Positions 1 to 21,062 of a DNA stretch of 64,000 nucleotides are shown here, piece by piece (the stretch's first letter is position 1; the number at the start of each line of letters is the position of its first letter). A program made the position numbers and the translations under genes. The stretch is from NCBI GenBank assembly GCA_964019415.1, contig OZ025881.1:2731780-2795779 (forward strand), given 5' to 3'. The DNA comes from Ianthella basta. Lineage: Eukaryota > Porifera > Demospongiae > Verongiida > Ianthellidae. The notes below the pieces were generated by a model. The model ran no database searches. It was not told the DNA's origin and saw nothing but the letters and a program-made list of their open reading frames with translations.

Positions 1-929
1 TTACTATTGTCTTGAGTTACCACACAAACACAGGCTCCAATACAAAATCAAACACTTAGTAACTCTGTCAGCCGGTTCCACTGTCTACGATCACATAACA
101 TGCACCAACATACACCCACCCACCGGGCAACTCCACACTACCAGTTGGTAATACACACCTCATCTTATTTTGTGGTAGATAAGCGTCCAGCTGTGCCATA
201 TCGACACAGTCATGCTGCCCAGGTCTGGTGTACTCACGCTAGGTGCTACAAAAGGGGTACTGAATGGGTAGGTAGCAACATAGTAAGCCGCTGAACATAA
301 ACACACGTGTCCAAGGGGTTTAACTGCTAGGTGACGCACGGAATCCCTGCCCAAAGTTTACATGGACACACAGTGGACACTTGATAGCGTCTGATAGCTT
401 TACTTGTGCGGTACATCGGGCATGATTGGTAGTGGCAGGCAATCCTCAAAGCACTTCTGCTAGTTAATAACTGAATTTTATACTCGTAGTGGGCGAGATG
501 TCCTTGCTTGGTTGCCAGGTAACGTGGCTGTGGCAGACCATAGCGGCTCTGGTCAAACATGTTACATGTATTTAGCCACTCCCCCTTTGATGAGGACGAG
601 GAGATAGGCAGAGCTGACAGATGACTCTCAAACGATTGTTGGTACATTACAAATTGGAAAGGTCACACTCGCAACATCTACATGACTCACCTTAACACAA
701 TACTTCCATTACAACCGAACAGTTAGTACAACTGATGGATATCCTATGAAATTGGTTTTACTCTATCAACACAATGATAGCGCTGGGTCCTACGCACAAC
801 CCCATCCACCAGGGCAGAGACAGCGAGGGGTGTCCGTCCAGTGCATACCACTATTCACATTGAGTGCACATAAAATGCCCTGGTCCATTGTACTACTTCT
901 CCATGTTGTCAAGTGTGGTTAGTGGAGGA
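1..929. other. no gene recognised
   Basis: This stretch holds no convincing exon. A minus-strand open frame at 327-647 has no recognisable motif. It may be the 3' UTR of the unassigned minus-strand exon that ends at 1030. Confidence 0.4.
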
Positions 930-1029
930 AGACACCATCGGCATTTGACAGTAAGTAATACAGCAGGTTGATGTGGTCCAACATGACGTCACTGTTGACC
1001 AGTGAATACAGAAAGTATCTACTTACGTA

Positions 1030-1163
1030 TTAACTACTCTGGTACTCTGTGGTGTCCTTGAGGTAGTCAATGAAGTGTAGTTCGTATGTCATAACAGGAG
1101 GCTGGCGTTGCACAACCAGAACCTCCTGGTGATTGCAGAGGAGCTTGTTCGCTTGCTCTTTCG
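1030..1163 (-). CDS. possible terminal exon, unassigned gene
   Basis: A minus-strand exon candidate opens after an acceptor-like TTTCTAG at 1164-1170 and reads 44 codons to a TAA at 1030-1032. The peptide includes VVQRQPPVMTYELHFIDYL and looks like ordinary coding sequence rather than repeat. I do not recognise the family. No upstream exons could be joined with certainty, so reading frame and gene identity stay open. Confidence 0.3.
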
Positions 1164-1460
1164 CTAGAAAGATTTAACTACGCAAGGTAAACATGAGCTT
1201 ATGAACCAGCTCGCCTCCAGAAAAAAAAGGTTAGGATTATGGTGTAAGGCGGCCGGTCTTAATACTTAGAATGTACTAATCAGTCACACACAACATTGCG
1301 GTGTCCCCAAATTAGCTTGGCTACGTGTAAAGTAACAACAGTTTGGTGACAAACACATAATAGCCAACCCTTTCCCTTCAGAAAAGTGCTAGCTATCAAA
1401 CGGTTCATTCAATGCACGTATTCCTGACTGACACCAGACCAGACCGCAGCACAGGCATTA

Positions 1461-1590
1461 TCAGACAGCCCCAGCCACATGCAGCAAACCGAGCATGACA
1501 TAAGTAACGAGGCTTCCACCAGCTACAGATGAGTAGTCATTGATAGGGCGATGTACCCCACTGTTACCATGGCTACCATATTCCATTGTG
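1461..1590 (-). CDS. possible terminal exon with hydrophobic tail, unassigned
   Basis: A minus-strand frame follows an acceptor-like CCTTGGCAG at 1591-1599 and ends in TGA at 1461-1463. The last residues are hydrophobic (LVTYVMLGLLHVAGAV), as in a GPI-anchor signal or tail anchor. It may belong with the candidate exon at 1030-1163 or be a separate gene. The family is unknown. Confidence 0.2.
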
Positions 1591-1942
1591 CTGCCAAGGT
1601 GATTCAGTCTCAACAAAGTGGCATGTATGTATGTATATGTATACTAGCTAGCCAGAGCATCCACATTCAACATGTGTACACACATACATACACACAGACA
1701 CACATGGGATGTACCTTGGAACAGTTCAGCAAGCAGAAATGACGGTGTAGTTGAAAGTGTTCTGGACACTCAGTAAGTCTGTAAGAGGTGAGGAGATACA
1801 ACAGTGAAGGATATTCATGCAGTATGTAAATATACAATTGCACAACAAACAAACAAACAAGGATAAACACAAGCAAACAAACTTTCTTGCAATTTAGCCA
1901 CATGTCAAGCCTAATACACAAGCAGGTCAGCACTACAAGCGG

Positions 1943-2452
1943 TGTGAGGGGTGTGAGGTGAGGGAGTGTAGTGTGAGAGTGTGGAGGGGAGCATGTAGTG
2001 TGAGGGGTGTGAGGTGGGGGAGTGTAGTGTGAGAGTGTGGAGGGGAGCATGTAGTGTGAGGGGTGTGAGGTGAGGGAGTGTAGTGTGAGAGTGTGGAGGG
2101 GAGCATGTAGTGTGAGGAGTGTGAGGTGAGGGAGTGTAGTGTGAGAGTGTGGAGGGGAGCATGTAGTGTGAGGAGTGTGAGGTGAGGGAGTGTAGTGTGA
2201 GAGTGTGGAGGGGAGCATGTAGTGTGAGGGGTGTGAGGTGGGGGAGTGGAGTGTGAGAGTGTGGAGGGGAGCATGTAGTGTGAGGGGTGTGAGGTGAGGG
2301 AGTGGAGTGTGAGAGTGAGGAGGGGAGAATGTAGTGTGAGGGGTGTGAGGTGAGGGAGTGGAGTGTGAGAGTGAGGAGGGGAGCATGTAGTGTGAGGGGT
2401 GTGAGGTGAGGGAGTGGAGTGTGAGAGTGTGGAGGGGAGCGTGCAGTGTGAG
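1943..2452. repeat. 56-bp minisatellite, about 9 copies
   Basis: Successive units start 56 bp apart (1991, 2047, 2103, 2159, 2215, 2271, 2327, 2383, 2439). Each is G/T/A rich, around GTGTGAGGTGAGGGAGTG. Late units carry AGTGGAG where early ones have AGTGTAG, which shows stepwise expansion. The long minus-strand frames across it are by-products of the repeat. Confidence 0.9.
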
Positions 2453-2650
2453 GGGCGCAACAGGAAAGTAAGAGCATGTATGGAGTGTGGATGTGTGTCC
2501 GGGCATGCAGTGTGAGAGGTGTAAACAAGAGCAGAATGTGAGGTGAAAATGTGCAATGTCTGGTGTGAGAGGGATGAAATGTGAGTGGTGCCTATATTGG
2601 AGAGTGGATGTGTAGGTGAGTGTGGAGCAATCAGACAACAAAAACTAGTA

Positions 2651-2827
2651 CAGCCGATTTCAGAAGGGTTGGCCAAAATGGCAAATGGCAGAGCGGCCAA
2701 ATGGCGTGACGTCACTAGTAGTTTAGCTGCTTGCTATTACGTCACTCCTATTGTACAGTATTGCCATTTGCTATGACGTTACACGATTTGCCATTTGCCT
2801 TTTGGCCAACTATTCTGAAATCGGCTG
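2651..2827. mobile_element. 177-bp fold-back MITE with TA target duplication
   Basis: The ends are inverted copies of about 45 bp, starting CAGCCGATTTCAGAA and ending TTCTGAAATCGGCTG. The same arms then carry TTGGCCAA and AAATGGCA blocks. TA flanks both ends (2649-2650 and 2828-2829), as in Tc1/mariner-type elements. It has no coding capacity. The loop contains TGACGTCA-like sites. Confidence 0.8.
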
Positions 2828-3442
2828 TACACAAACAACAGAAATGTCTGTAAAACTGCCAGTCAGTGGCACACCTAACAGGACAACAACTAAGAATGCA
2901 AATACCTCAGCCCCATTTCAAGTCACATCCCAAATGGACATTTGCAGGCCAGCAACACAAGAAAGGGGTCAGCCCGGTTTGACATTGCAGTTGGCAAGAA
3001 ACTTAAGCGTCAAACTACTACTGTACCACCATCAACCACCCACACAACACCCCCTTCTCTACTCTCTCTCCTCCTCTGTTGGGTCTGTGAGTGCCAACAA
3101 GAGTATTTGGTGCCAATGAACTGATCTGAGGGCATAGCAACTAGCACACAGACAATCACTGATAGCAGAGTGTGTCTCCATGACGACAGTGTTTCCTGTA
3201 GCTGCATCCATAAAGGCAGTGCCAGGAGGTCTTTGCTGCGCAACCTGCTCTCAGATATGTTGGTTGTCCACCACATATCTGATGTTGGTTGTATCTACAC
3301 TGCAGTGATGAACTAAAGTGCACCCACAAACATTGACGTTAATCTAATGCATTTCCCCCACTCTGATTGCAACCTGGTATCTGGGCAATGAACCTAAAGG
3401 GCTCTGTGTTACAAAAACGACATTACCAGCACATCAAAGACC

Positions 3443-4112
<670 letters not shown>

Positions 4113-4332
4113 CACACCATTTCATTTGCACTTTGATTATTACCTAACAAGAGTACAAAAACCAAAGGAATCACATAGTCAGACATGTCTACATGGTTGT
4201 CGATGCCATGGCACATGGGAAAACTGACTTGACTCAAAGATGCATGTGTAGACTCAGAGTGCATAACATCTACAGTCCTAACCTAGTCATGGCTACGGAA
4301 GTAGACTATGTAGTCACAGCTACAGAACTAAA

Positions 4333-4952
4333 CTAGTCACAGCAGTTGCGTCTTGACCAGACTTTGAAAGACTCTGTCATGGCAGTTATAGATAGCGATA
4401 GTAGGAGGCTGTTGAAATCTTTGCGGTTGCACTGTAGAACTGATCGAATGGGGTTGAAGCTATCCTGATCAACGATCCCCCGTGAGCCAACTTGCAGTAT
4501 GTACAGACTGCACTTGTAGGGTGTAGTGAACGTGATCACATCCACTAGCTCAAAGTACTTGGTGGTCTTTCGCTCAGCTGCTGCTGACATGTTAGTGTCA
4601 AAGCAGATTGTCAGTTCAAGTAAATAGGCTTTGTGAGATGCTGTGGACCACATGATAATGTTGGCAGGCCTAAGGTCTGATACCAGAAACTGAGGTCTGA
4701 TGTATTCCTCGGAAGGTAGATCAGCTGTAACGCAATAGTCGTGGGGCATGTGCGAACGAATGAAGTCAGCTATGATCTTCAACACTGCGTCGTGTCGTTG
4801 ATCAAAACGCCTCTGAAGGGCAACACTACAACTGTTAAGGACATGAATCAGCGATTGATTTTCAGAGCACAAAGGGCATGCTGACGTCTGCGACTTACCC
4901 CATTTGGACAAATTATGTCTATGAGGCAAAGTATCCAGAAGCGCATTTAAGT
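4333..4952 (-). mobile_element. 3' end of an RLE-type LINE
   Basis: A minus-strand frame of about 205 codons ends in TAG at 4333-4335. It encodes the C-terminal region of a non-LTR retrotransposon protein. A zinc-binding motif CPLCSENQSLIHVLNSC is followed by RHDAVLKI and a restriction-like endonuclease pattern (DLRPANIIMWS, then LLELTICFDTN and K.TKYFEL), as in R2-like LINEs. The reverse transcriptase is missing, so this is a 5'-truncated copy. Its 5' edge runs into a CA tract. The clade is not resolved. Confidence 0.7.
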
Positions 4953-4953
4953 G

Positions 4954-5009
<56 letters not shown>
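4953..5009. repeat. (CA)n microsatellite
   Basis: About 28 CA units abut the truncated LINE end, followed by an ACC-rich run to about 5037. Confidence 0.9.
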
Positions 5010-5010
<1 letters not shown>

Positions 5011-5718
5011 CCACCACCACCACTACCACCACCACCGCACAGACAAACACAGACATGTGCATGCGTGCACGCACACTGCACGCACGCATTCACGCATCCA
5101 CAGAGAGACGGCTGCACGCACGAACATAGACTAGCATCTAAGCACAGACACAAACGCACACGTGCACACACCACACAAGCAAGTACAACATAAGAGAAGC
5201 TGGCTAAGAGAGGCAGACATTCCGTACTCGAGATTCGGAGAGCCCTCAGTGCCGTCTGGATTCAGAGGCCGAATGGTCCACAAGAGTCCATTGTATGGAG
5301 GGAATTAATACGCACATACCGCGTACCTATGCAATAATGAATAGCATATACTGGACGATTGGCCGTATAACTATATTCATGACGTCATCATCTGGTCAGG
5401 GCGTGTTTTGGCGGCTGCCCTGCGCCTACATACTAGGCTGTTTAGCGTCGATTGACCAGACGGAGAGGTCTCTTGTAGCCTGAGAGACACTGCTTCGAGA
5501 TATCCCCGGGACTGAAAGAGGTTGCGTGGCTAAAGTGGAACCGGTTGTCCTCACCCGCAGGTGAAAATCTGCTAGGCGGAAGCCTTACGACTTTTCTCAC
5601 CTCCGTTACGGCTGTGTGCGGTATCTGCCGATAACCTATCTGCCTATCTCTCCAACTTTCTCTATTATCGTCTTCGCGTTGTTCCGCTCCTGTACTCTTC
5701 AGGCTGCAGACTGCCAAG

Positions 5719-8700
5719 ATGGATCCACTCCCAGGGCCCGTCTTGCTGCTGGCGTTTAGTCTCCTAGTGTGTGGGGTCCCAACGGAAGGATCGACCAACT
5801 CGTCAGCGAGCGGCGAAGGTGAGACATGTGCCCCTGCAACTATCTGCTGTGAGAATAACCTTTTGCTATCTATAGTATCCACTGTATGGTCAAGCTGGCA
5901 CTAGTTAGTGTAAGCAGATGTACAAACGTTTTGATATCTCCGTGTGTGTGTATATGTGTCTATGGTGTCACCAAGCCGACGCGGCACGGGAATCAGTGTG
6001 CATAGCTATGCTAACGATGACGGCAACTGCATGCAAATGAATGTTTATTTTGTTCTGTAACATCGCTTCATTTATTCATGAGATGTGCTGTGGAGGGAGG
6101 GAAGGAGACTGTGAGAGGAGGTGCACTTGACACTACTGCATGGTAGTGTTTATTCAGCTAAATTAGCACGCACTACCTGTCAATGGCACTCGCACATTGG
6201 TGCCCTATGTGTGACAAGGATTCGGTTTATCGTGCATGTGAATATATGCGAATAGTGCAATAGCTGTGTCAAAGGAGTCTGTATGGTTCTGTGTGTGGAC
6301 AGTCTGCCTGGGAGGGTTGGCTATGTAAGACATCAAAGCATTCTCTATTGGTCTAAATTCATAGAAGGACACTGGTTTTTGGTTTGGGGTTTGTCTTATC
6401 TTCTTGTATCATCTGTGTCCTGTGCACCCAGCATGAAATGAGGGTCATTACGTGGAACAGTTGTGTTTGCTATCAAAAGTCATTCCCTGTTTGGGCATTG
6501 TTGATGACATCACATCCCCCACACACACTAGGCTGTATCTTAACCCCAGGTGGGGGATGGGTGCTCATACCAAAGCATTTTTAATGCAGTGTAGAGTAGG
6601 TATATTAACTAGCATTACCCACAAATGCACACATCCACATCTGGCACTCACTTAATTGTTGTGTTGAGCCTCCCGCCTTGTGGTCAAGGGGGGCACAGTT
6701 CACACTGTGGATGCTTATCTATTGTACACTATGCAGTAGCGGTGCCCACAAATTTATTCAAAGAATAAATAGCTATGAATTTCATTATACATACCTCTTA
6801 TGCAGATCGAATCTATTATAATGTGGACTGGGGATCTAATGGCGACAGAAAGAATGACTACTACTATCACATTGAATATCAGAGCGAAGTAAACTTAGTG
6901 TGTACTGTTGATTCACACCAGAATATATCTATGGTCATCTGGTACAGAAGAGTTGAGAACTCATCCCACAGCATACCACTTTCTACTACAATCTGGGGCT
7001 CTGCGCAATACATAAGAGTTGATGAATATGCTGACAAGAGCAATGCAACCATCTTCAAGTTTGCAGAGTTCTTTGAAGGCTATTACTTCTGTGCAGCATT
7101 TGGCAACAATTATTCACTTGTCGGGACTCCAGACATTAACCTCACCCTCCTGCCTCCCAGTAGTTAGTGGCAGCACTACACTGCAATGACTGAGTGTGGC
7201 TAGCTGATTGACTTGTACTTGTCTTTCTTTTTCTGTACAGTTCTTCCTGATGACGAGCATCATAATGGCACGTGCAAGCTGCCAAAGGTCTCAAATATTG
7301 ATGCCTTGCAGAACACTGTCACTGGTGTCCGTAATGGGACGGCATATGTCAATGTGACTCTGATCTGGAGTTACGACCCTCCAGCAATGGACAGCTGGTG
7401 TGACAGGGGGGAGTTTGCAGTTCGATTCGCAACTTGGAACAGTACACACATGTTGCCAAAATACACAGATACCGCCAATGCCTACTCAACTGATGACATT
7501 GATTGGAAGTCCTGGATAGTTGTGCCTCGAGGAAGTGAGTCTGTCTTAATTCCATTCCTCGACAAGGACCTCTACTACATCTTCCAAGTGGCAATCCCCG
7601 ACTCCCACTTAAACGTCCATGACGTGTGGTATAGCGACAATGCCAAACGATATTCCTCAAGAGCTTACTATTATAATGACCAAAGTGAGTTGCAAGTGTG
7701 TGCTATGTATCTGTGAAGGGGAAGACTTGTTTGAGCATATCAGAAAGCAAGGTTACAAGCTCAGGACATTTCAACCTTGAGTGTCTTTGTCAGCTGTATG
7801 ACTGATGAAACCGTCAAGGTCAAAACTTCCTAAACTTGTACCCCCGTTGTGTGATTTGCTCAAACAATTCTTCCCCATTCATCCTTGATGCAACAATGAG
7901 CTTCAACAGCATCGCTGTTCGATCTGTGGTTGTATGGATGGATGGAAGCATTTGTATGTCCCACTAACTAATGTATTACTGTTCACACAGGTGCTGTTAC
8001 TATTGAAGATTTCCCAGAAACATTCTTCAATGTTTCTGAGGGAACCCCAGTCAATCTGACATGCATTGCGAGGGGCATGCCAAAGCCAAGGGTTGTATGG
8101 TGGAGGCAAGTGCCAGGTACCCAGAATGAAGGCATAGCATCTGCCAGCACTACCAACCTTTTCACTATCAAAGATCCCAAAGTATCCGACAGTGGAACAT
8201 ACACCTGCTATGCTCAAAACACTCTCGTCCTTTCAGCCACTCCTGACGTCAAAATTCAGACAATGTCTGTGACACTTGTGGTCCATAAAAAGGCAATTGA
8301 CAGGTTTGTACCCTACCATATGCGTAGCATCTTGTCTCCTGAAGGCTTGTCTATATGTATATCTGGCATTTCTATACTTTCATATGTATGTATATCTGTG
8401 GCGTACTTACATAATATGGCTGTATGTGTGAACTTCATTTGTTTGCAGTGGCGAGTGCTTTGGCGTTGTACCAAAAGGGTGTGAAGCGTACGTGGATTTC
8501 AATCACACTGTGTGGGGTGTAAGTGAGCGAGAGCTTGCCAAAGCCAGCATACTTGCAGCCAATCTGCAGAATCTCTCCAAACAATCCAATTTGGAGGCGC
8601 AGTGTGCAGAAAGAATCGTAGAGCTGTTTTGTAAGTGGGCGGTTCCCGTCTGCTCTGTGAATGACATGCCCACAAGGGTGTGCCGGTCGAGCTGCCTCTC

Positions 8701-10933
8701 CGTAAAGGATGAGTGTCCTGATCTGTGGCCTGAAGCACGGAGCATCATCATTGAAATGGAGGCTTGGAATGACTGCTATGATCTCCTTGACACTGATGAA
8801 TGCGTGACTCTAACTCCAGGTGAGCTATGCATGCATCTGAAGTGTGAGTTGAGTAAAAGAGGGATTGGGTGGCGTGGGCAGACAGTCATTGCGGGATTGA
8901 CAGCATAGAACAGTACCTCCTACTACACCGTGGTATTGATAGTGTTACCTCTACCTGGCGGTAAACATTTTACTTTCCATTCAGTGTGTGTCATCTGATA
9001 CGCCACTATTACAATTGCAGGAAGTGGGGAATTAAAATGTGACTGTGTGTACGTACGTATGTATGTGTGTACACATGCGGCTGCATCTTCTGTACTGAAG
9101 AGCTTCGAGTTCGCTGTTCATCAAGCTAGGGTGTAGTTGAGATGCGTAGCAACGTACTAATCACTTAATTGCTGCTGTCTGAGAAGGATGGCACAATTAG
9201 TTCACCCTTTGACTTGCTATGTGTTGTGCCAATGTACCGTAACTGAGACATCCAAAACGAACAGTATTATGTTACCTCCCTCTTCCCTTTTACAGCTACA
9301 CGACAACCATCTGAACCCCCACCAGCAGGAGGCGTGGTAGAGACAGGTAGGTGTGTGAATGTGTTCTTAGGCTGAAAACAAGTGCTGGACGATGCATAAC
9401 TTGCATGCCTGAAGGAGCATCCTATACCAACCATGCAAGATTAGACATTAGGGGATAATTTCTGTCTGCATCGTTTCAAGTTTGCTGTAAAGAGTGCTGT
9501 CAATGTTTCAACATGTGACACAGAGGAGGGAGGGTTAGGGCAATAAGTAGGTGGTTGTGGAGATCTTTGAAGTGAAGGACAGAAGGCTTTTAACACTGGG
9601 TGCTCCCACTGCCTCCTCGCTACTGCAATGTTATGTGTATGTTTCATGGTTTTCTACAGACGCTCAAGTCATTGGTGTGGTTGTTGGAGTTGCCGCCCTA
9701 CTGGCCCTGGTGGTCGTGTTGGTCATTGCAGTGTTCTGCTACTGCAAACATGCATCGCCAAACAAGTTCACTTCTCTGTCAGAGCTACCTACGTTAGATA
9801 TAGAAAGGGCTAGCTCCATTCGAATGAGCATGAATGAGAACCCGTATTACCAGAGGAGGCGTTTTGTCAGCATATCAGAGAAAGACTTGGAGCGGCTGCA
9901 CCAGATTGGCAAAGATGAGATAACCTACATTTCAGAGCTGGGGCAGGGAAACTTTGGCCGTGTGTTCAAAGGGATGGTGCATGGGATAGTACCCGGTGAA
10001 GATGAGACAACTGTTGCAGTGAAAAATCTGCTTGAAGAAGACAATGAGGCAGCTGTAAAGGCCTTCTTGCATGAAGCGAAGATAATGTCTCGCTTCGATC
10101 ACCCCAGCATCGTCAAACTCCTCGCCGTGTCCATCACCACCTCTCCATTCTACTTGGTGTTTGAGTTCATGTCAGAAGGAGATCTTAACGAATTTCTCCT
10201 CCAGAAGGCGAGCAGCAAGCACAAGCGCGTAATGAATCCCTCTCCTCTACGCTCAAGGACAGAGTCGGCTCTCTCCAACGATCCTTCTGAACTTTGCTGT
10301 GAACAACTACTGTACATTTGTCACCAGATCGCAGAAGGGATGAAGTACCTAGCCGACAACAACCACGTTCACCGGGATTTGGCTACGCGCAACTGTCTTG
10401 TTGGTGAGAAGCTGGTCGTGAAGATTGGCGACTTTGGCATGAGTCAGCACCTTTATCACAATGACTACTACCGTGTTCACGGAGAGGCTGCCCTTCCCGT
10501 TCGCTGGATGCCACCTGAATCTATTGTCTATGGCACTTTCACCACCGAGACCGACGTGTGGTCCTTTGGGGTGGTCATGTGGGAGGTGTTCTCCTTTGCA
10601 ATGCAGCCCTACTTTGGGAAGTCGAACGAGGAGGTGTGTGAGCTGGTTCGGAGAGGAGCACACCTCGACTGTCCGGAGACATGCCCCAATGAGGTGTACG
10701 GACTGATGCAGAGCTGCTGGTCCCTCACACCAAACAACAGGCCATCATTCAAGGACCTCTGTGTGAAACTGGGTCTCCTCGCCCAAGGCAAGGCAGACAG
10801 CCCAAGCATGCCCAGGGACACACATTCCCTCTCAAGCCAGGACTCCACCGTATTTGCTTCCTCGCCGGCTCCCTCCCCCTCCTTCAGGGACACCGTGTAT
10901 CACCCTTCTGATGACTCAGACATGGAAGCATGA
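5719..10933 (+). CDS. Ig/FN3/Frizzled receptor tyrosine kinase, ROR/MuSK-like
   Basis: This is a single-pass receptor tyrosine kinase. Exons chosen by GT-AG sites with matching phases are 5719-5818, 6806-7159, 7241-7684, 7991-8303, 8449-8819, 9296-9346 and 9660-10933, giving 968 residues. Order: signal peptide (1-25); Ig-like domain (about 34-151); FN3-like domain (152-299); I-set Ig domain (300-404, NLTC to TYTCYA); Frizzled cysteine-rich domain (405-527, with FCKWAVPVC and CRSSC); short Pro-rich stalk; TM (about 548-573); kinase. The kinase has LGQGNFG, VAVK (K666), HRDLATRN, DFG and an activation loop YHNDYYRVHG, so it looks active. The loop and the WMPPESI segment place it in the ROR/Trk/MuSK/DDR group, and the Frizzled domain points to ROR or MuSK with Wnt-type ligands. 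Unlike vertebrate ROR it has no kringle, and it carries an FN3-like domain. It is tail-to-tail with GPI. Confidence 0.9.
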
Positions 10934-11277
10934 CATATTCAACTCACCCATTCACTCACTCATCCCAGAACGCAGCATTCACACTCATTGTTGACTCTTG
11001 AATCCGTTTGCGTCGCACATTGCAGCAGGGTCATCCTTTTTATTGATGCTCAACGTGTATGTATTTAACCCAGGTCACGGTGTTCCCCTTTTTGCCAATC
11101 ATTTCAGTGTACATGTATCTTCTCAGCATTTACTGTACGTTACCTAGTGTATTGTAGCCAGTGTGGTACACAGTATACGTATATTAGTATTACAATTACA
11201 GCACTACATTATGTATAAAACTGTGTTAGTGTATGGTTATTATGTTATATGCACACCAGTGTAACTCTTTATGCCAT

Positions 11278-11366
11278 TATCTGGCTATATAGATGATGTC
11301 AAGTTTTGTGGTCACAATTAATTATCTGGCTATAGATGATATCAAGTTTTGTGGTCACAATTAATG
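11278..11366. repeat. tandem duplication in RTK 3' flank
   Basis: A segment of about 45 bp containing CAAGTTTTGTGGTCACAA occurs twice in tandem, with few differences. The rest of 10934-11797 is A/T-rich 3' flank between the convergent RTK and GPI genes, with no further gene. Confidence 0.7.
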
Positions 11367-11797
11367 CTGATGTCAGTAGTGTGTCACTATTTTTAGAAGC
11401 ATACCATATATGGTTGTAACAGTAGCCAGCTCTGGCCACTAAATGCCACGATAACTTGAACAACAGTTTACCTAGTCTTGATTGCATGATATTCTACAAT
11501 TAACTCCTACAGCATAAATTAAAGAAGCAGCTAGGACCAATAATTAATTCATGCATGTGTTTGAAATGATTCCAGTAAAACCTCTATTCAAATCTGAGGA
11601 TATTTCAGCACATTCCATGATACGTACCCTCTTTGTAGTGCATTTCCATTTGTGGAAACAACAATTCCTTAAACTACAGATGAAGTCTAAACACTAATTT
11701 GAACGGTTAATTCTAAATGCCCTGTTTAATTTCTGAGGTAGAAACTGATTGTTTGATTCACACAAAATTCTCACTCTAACGTAACTTGATGTCTTCA

Positions 11798-20928
<9,131 letters not shown>

Positions 20929-21062
20929 TCTTGTTGCTTCGTGTGGAAAGGAGCAGTCTATGACTTGGACAGGAAGTTCGAAGCCACTCAGGACGTCAGT
21001 ATACGGAGGATAACATAGAACTCCGTATAACCGATAGAGTCCAGCAGTGCAGAACTAGTGCA
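20929..21062. promoter_or_regulatory. bidirectional GPI / TRIQK-like promoter
   Basis: Only 134 bp separate the GPI ATG (minus) from the TRIQK-like ATG (plus), so transcription of both genes must start in or near this gap. No TATA box is evident. Confidence 0.6.

Noticed and set aside
1667-2641. 324-codon minus-strand frame rich in His, Ser, Pro, Thr, Leu
   Set aside because: It follows the 56-bp minisatellite in all three frames and has no splice or codon signal of its own.
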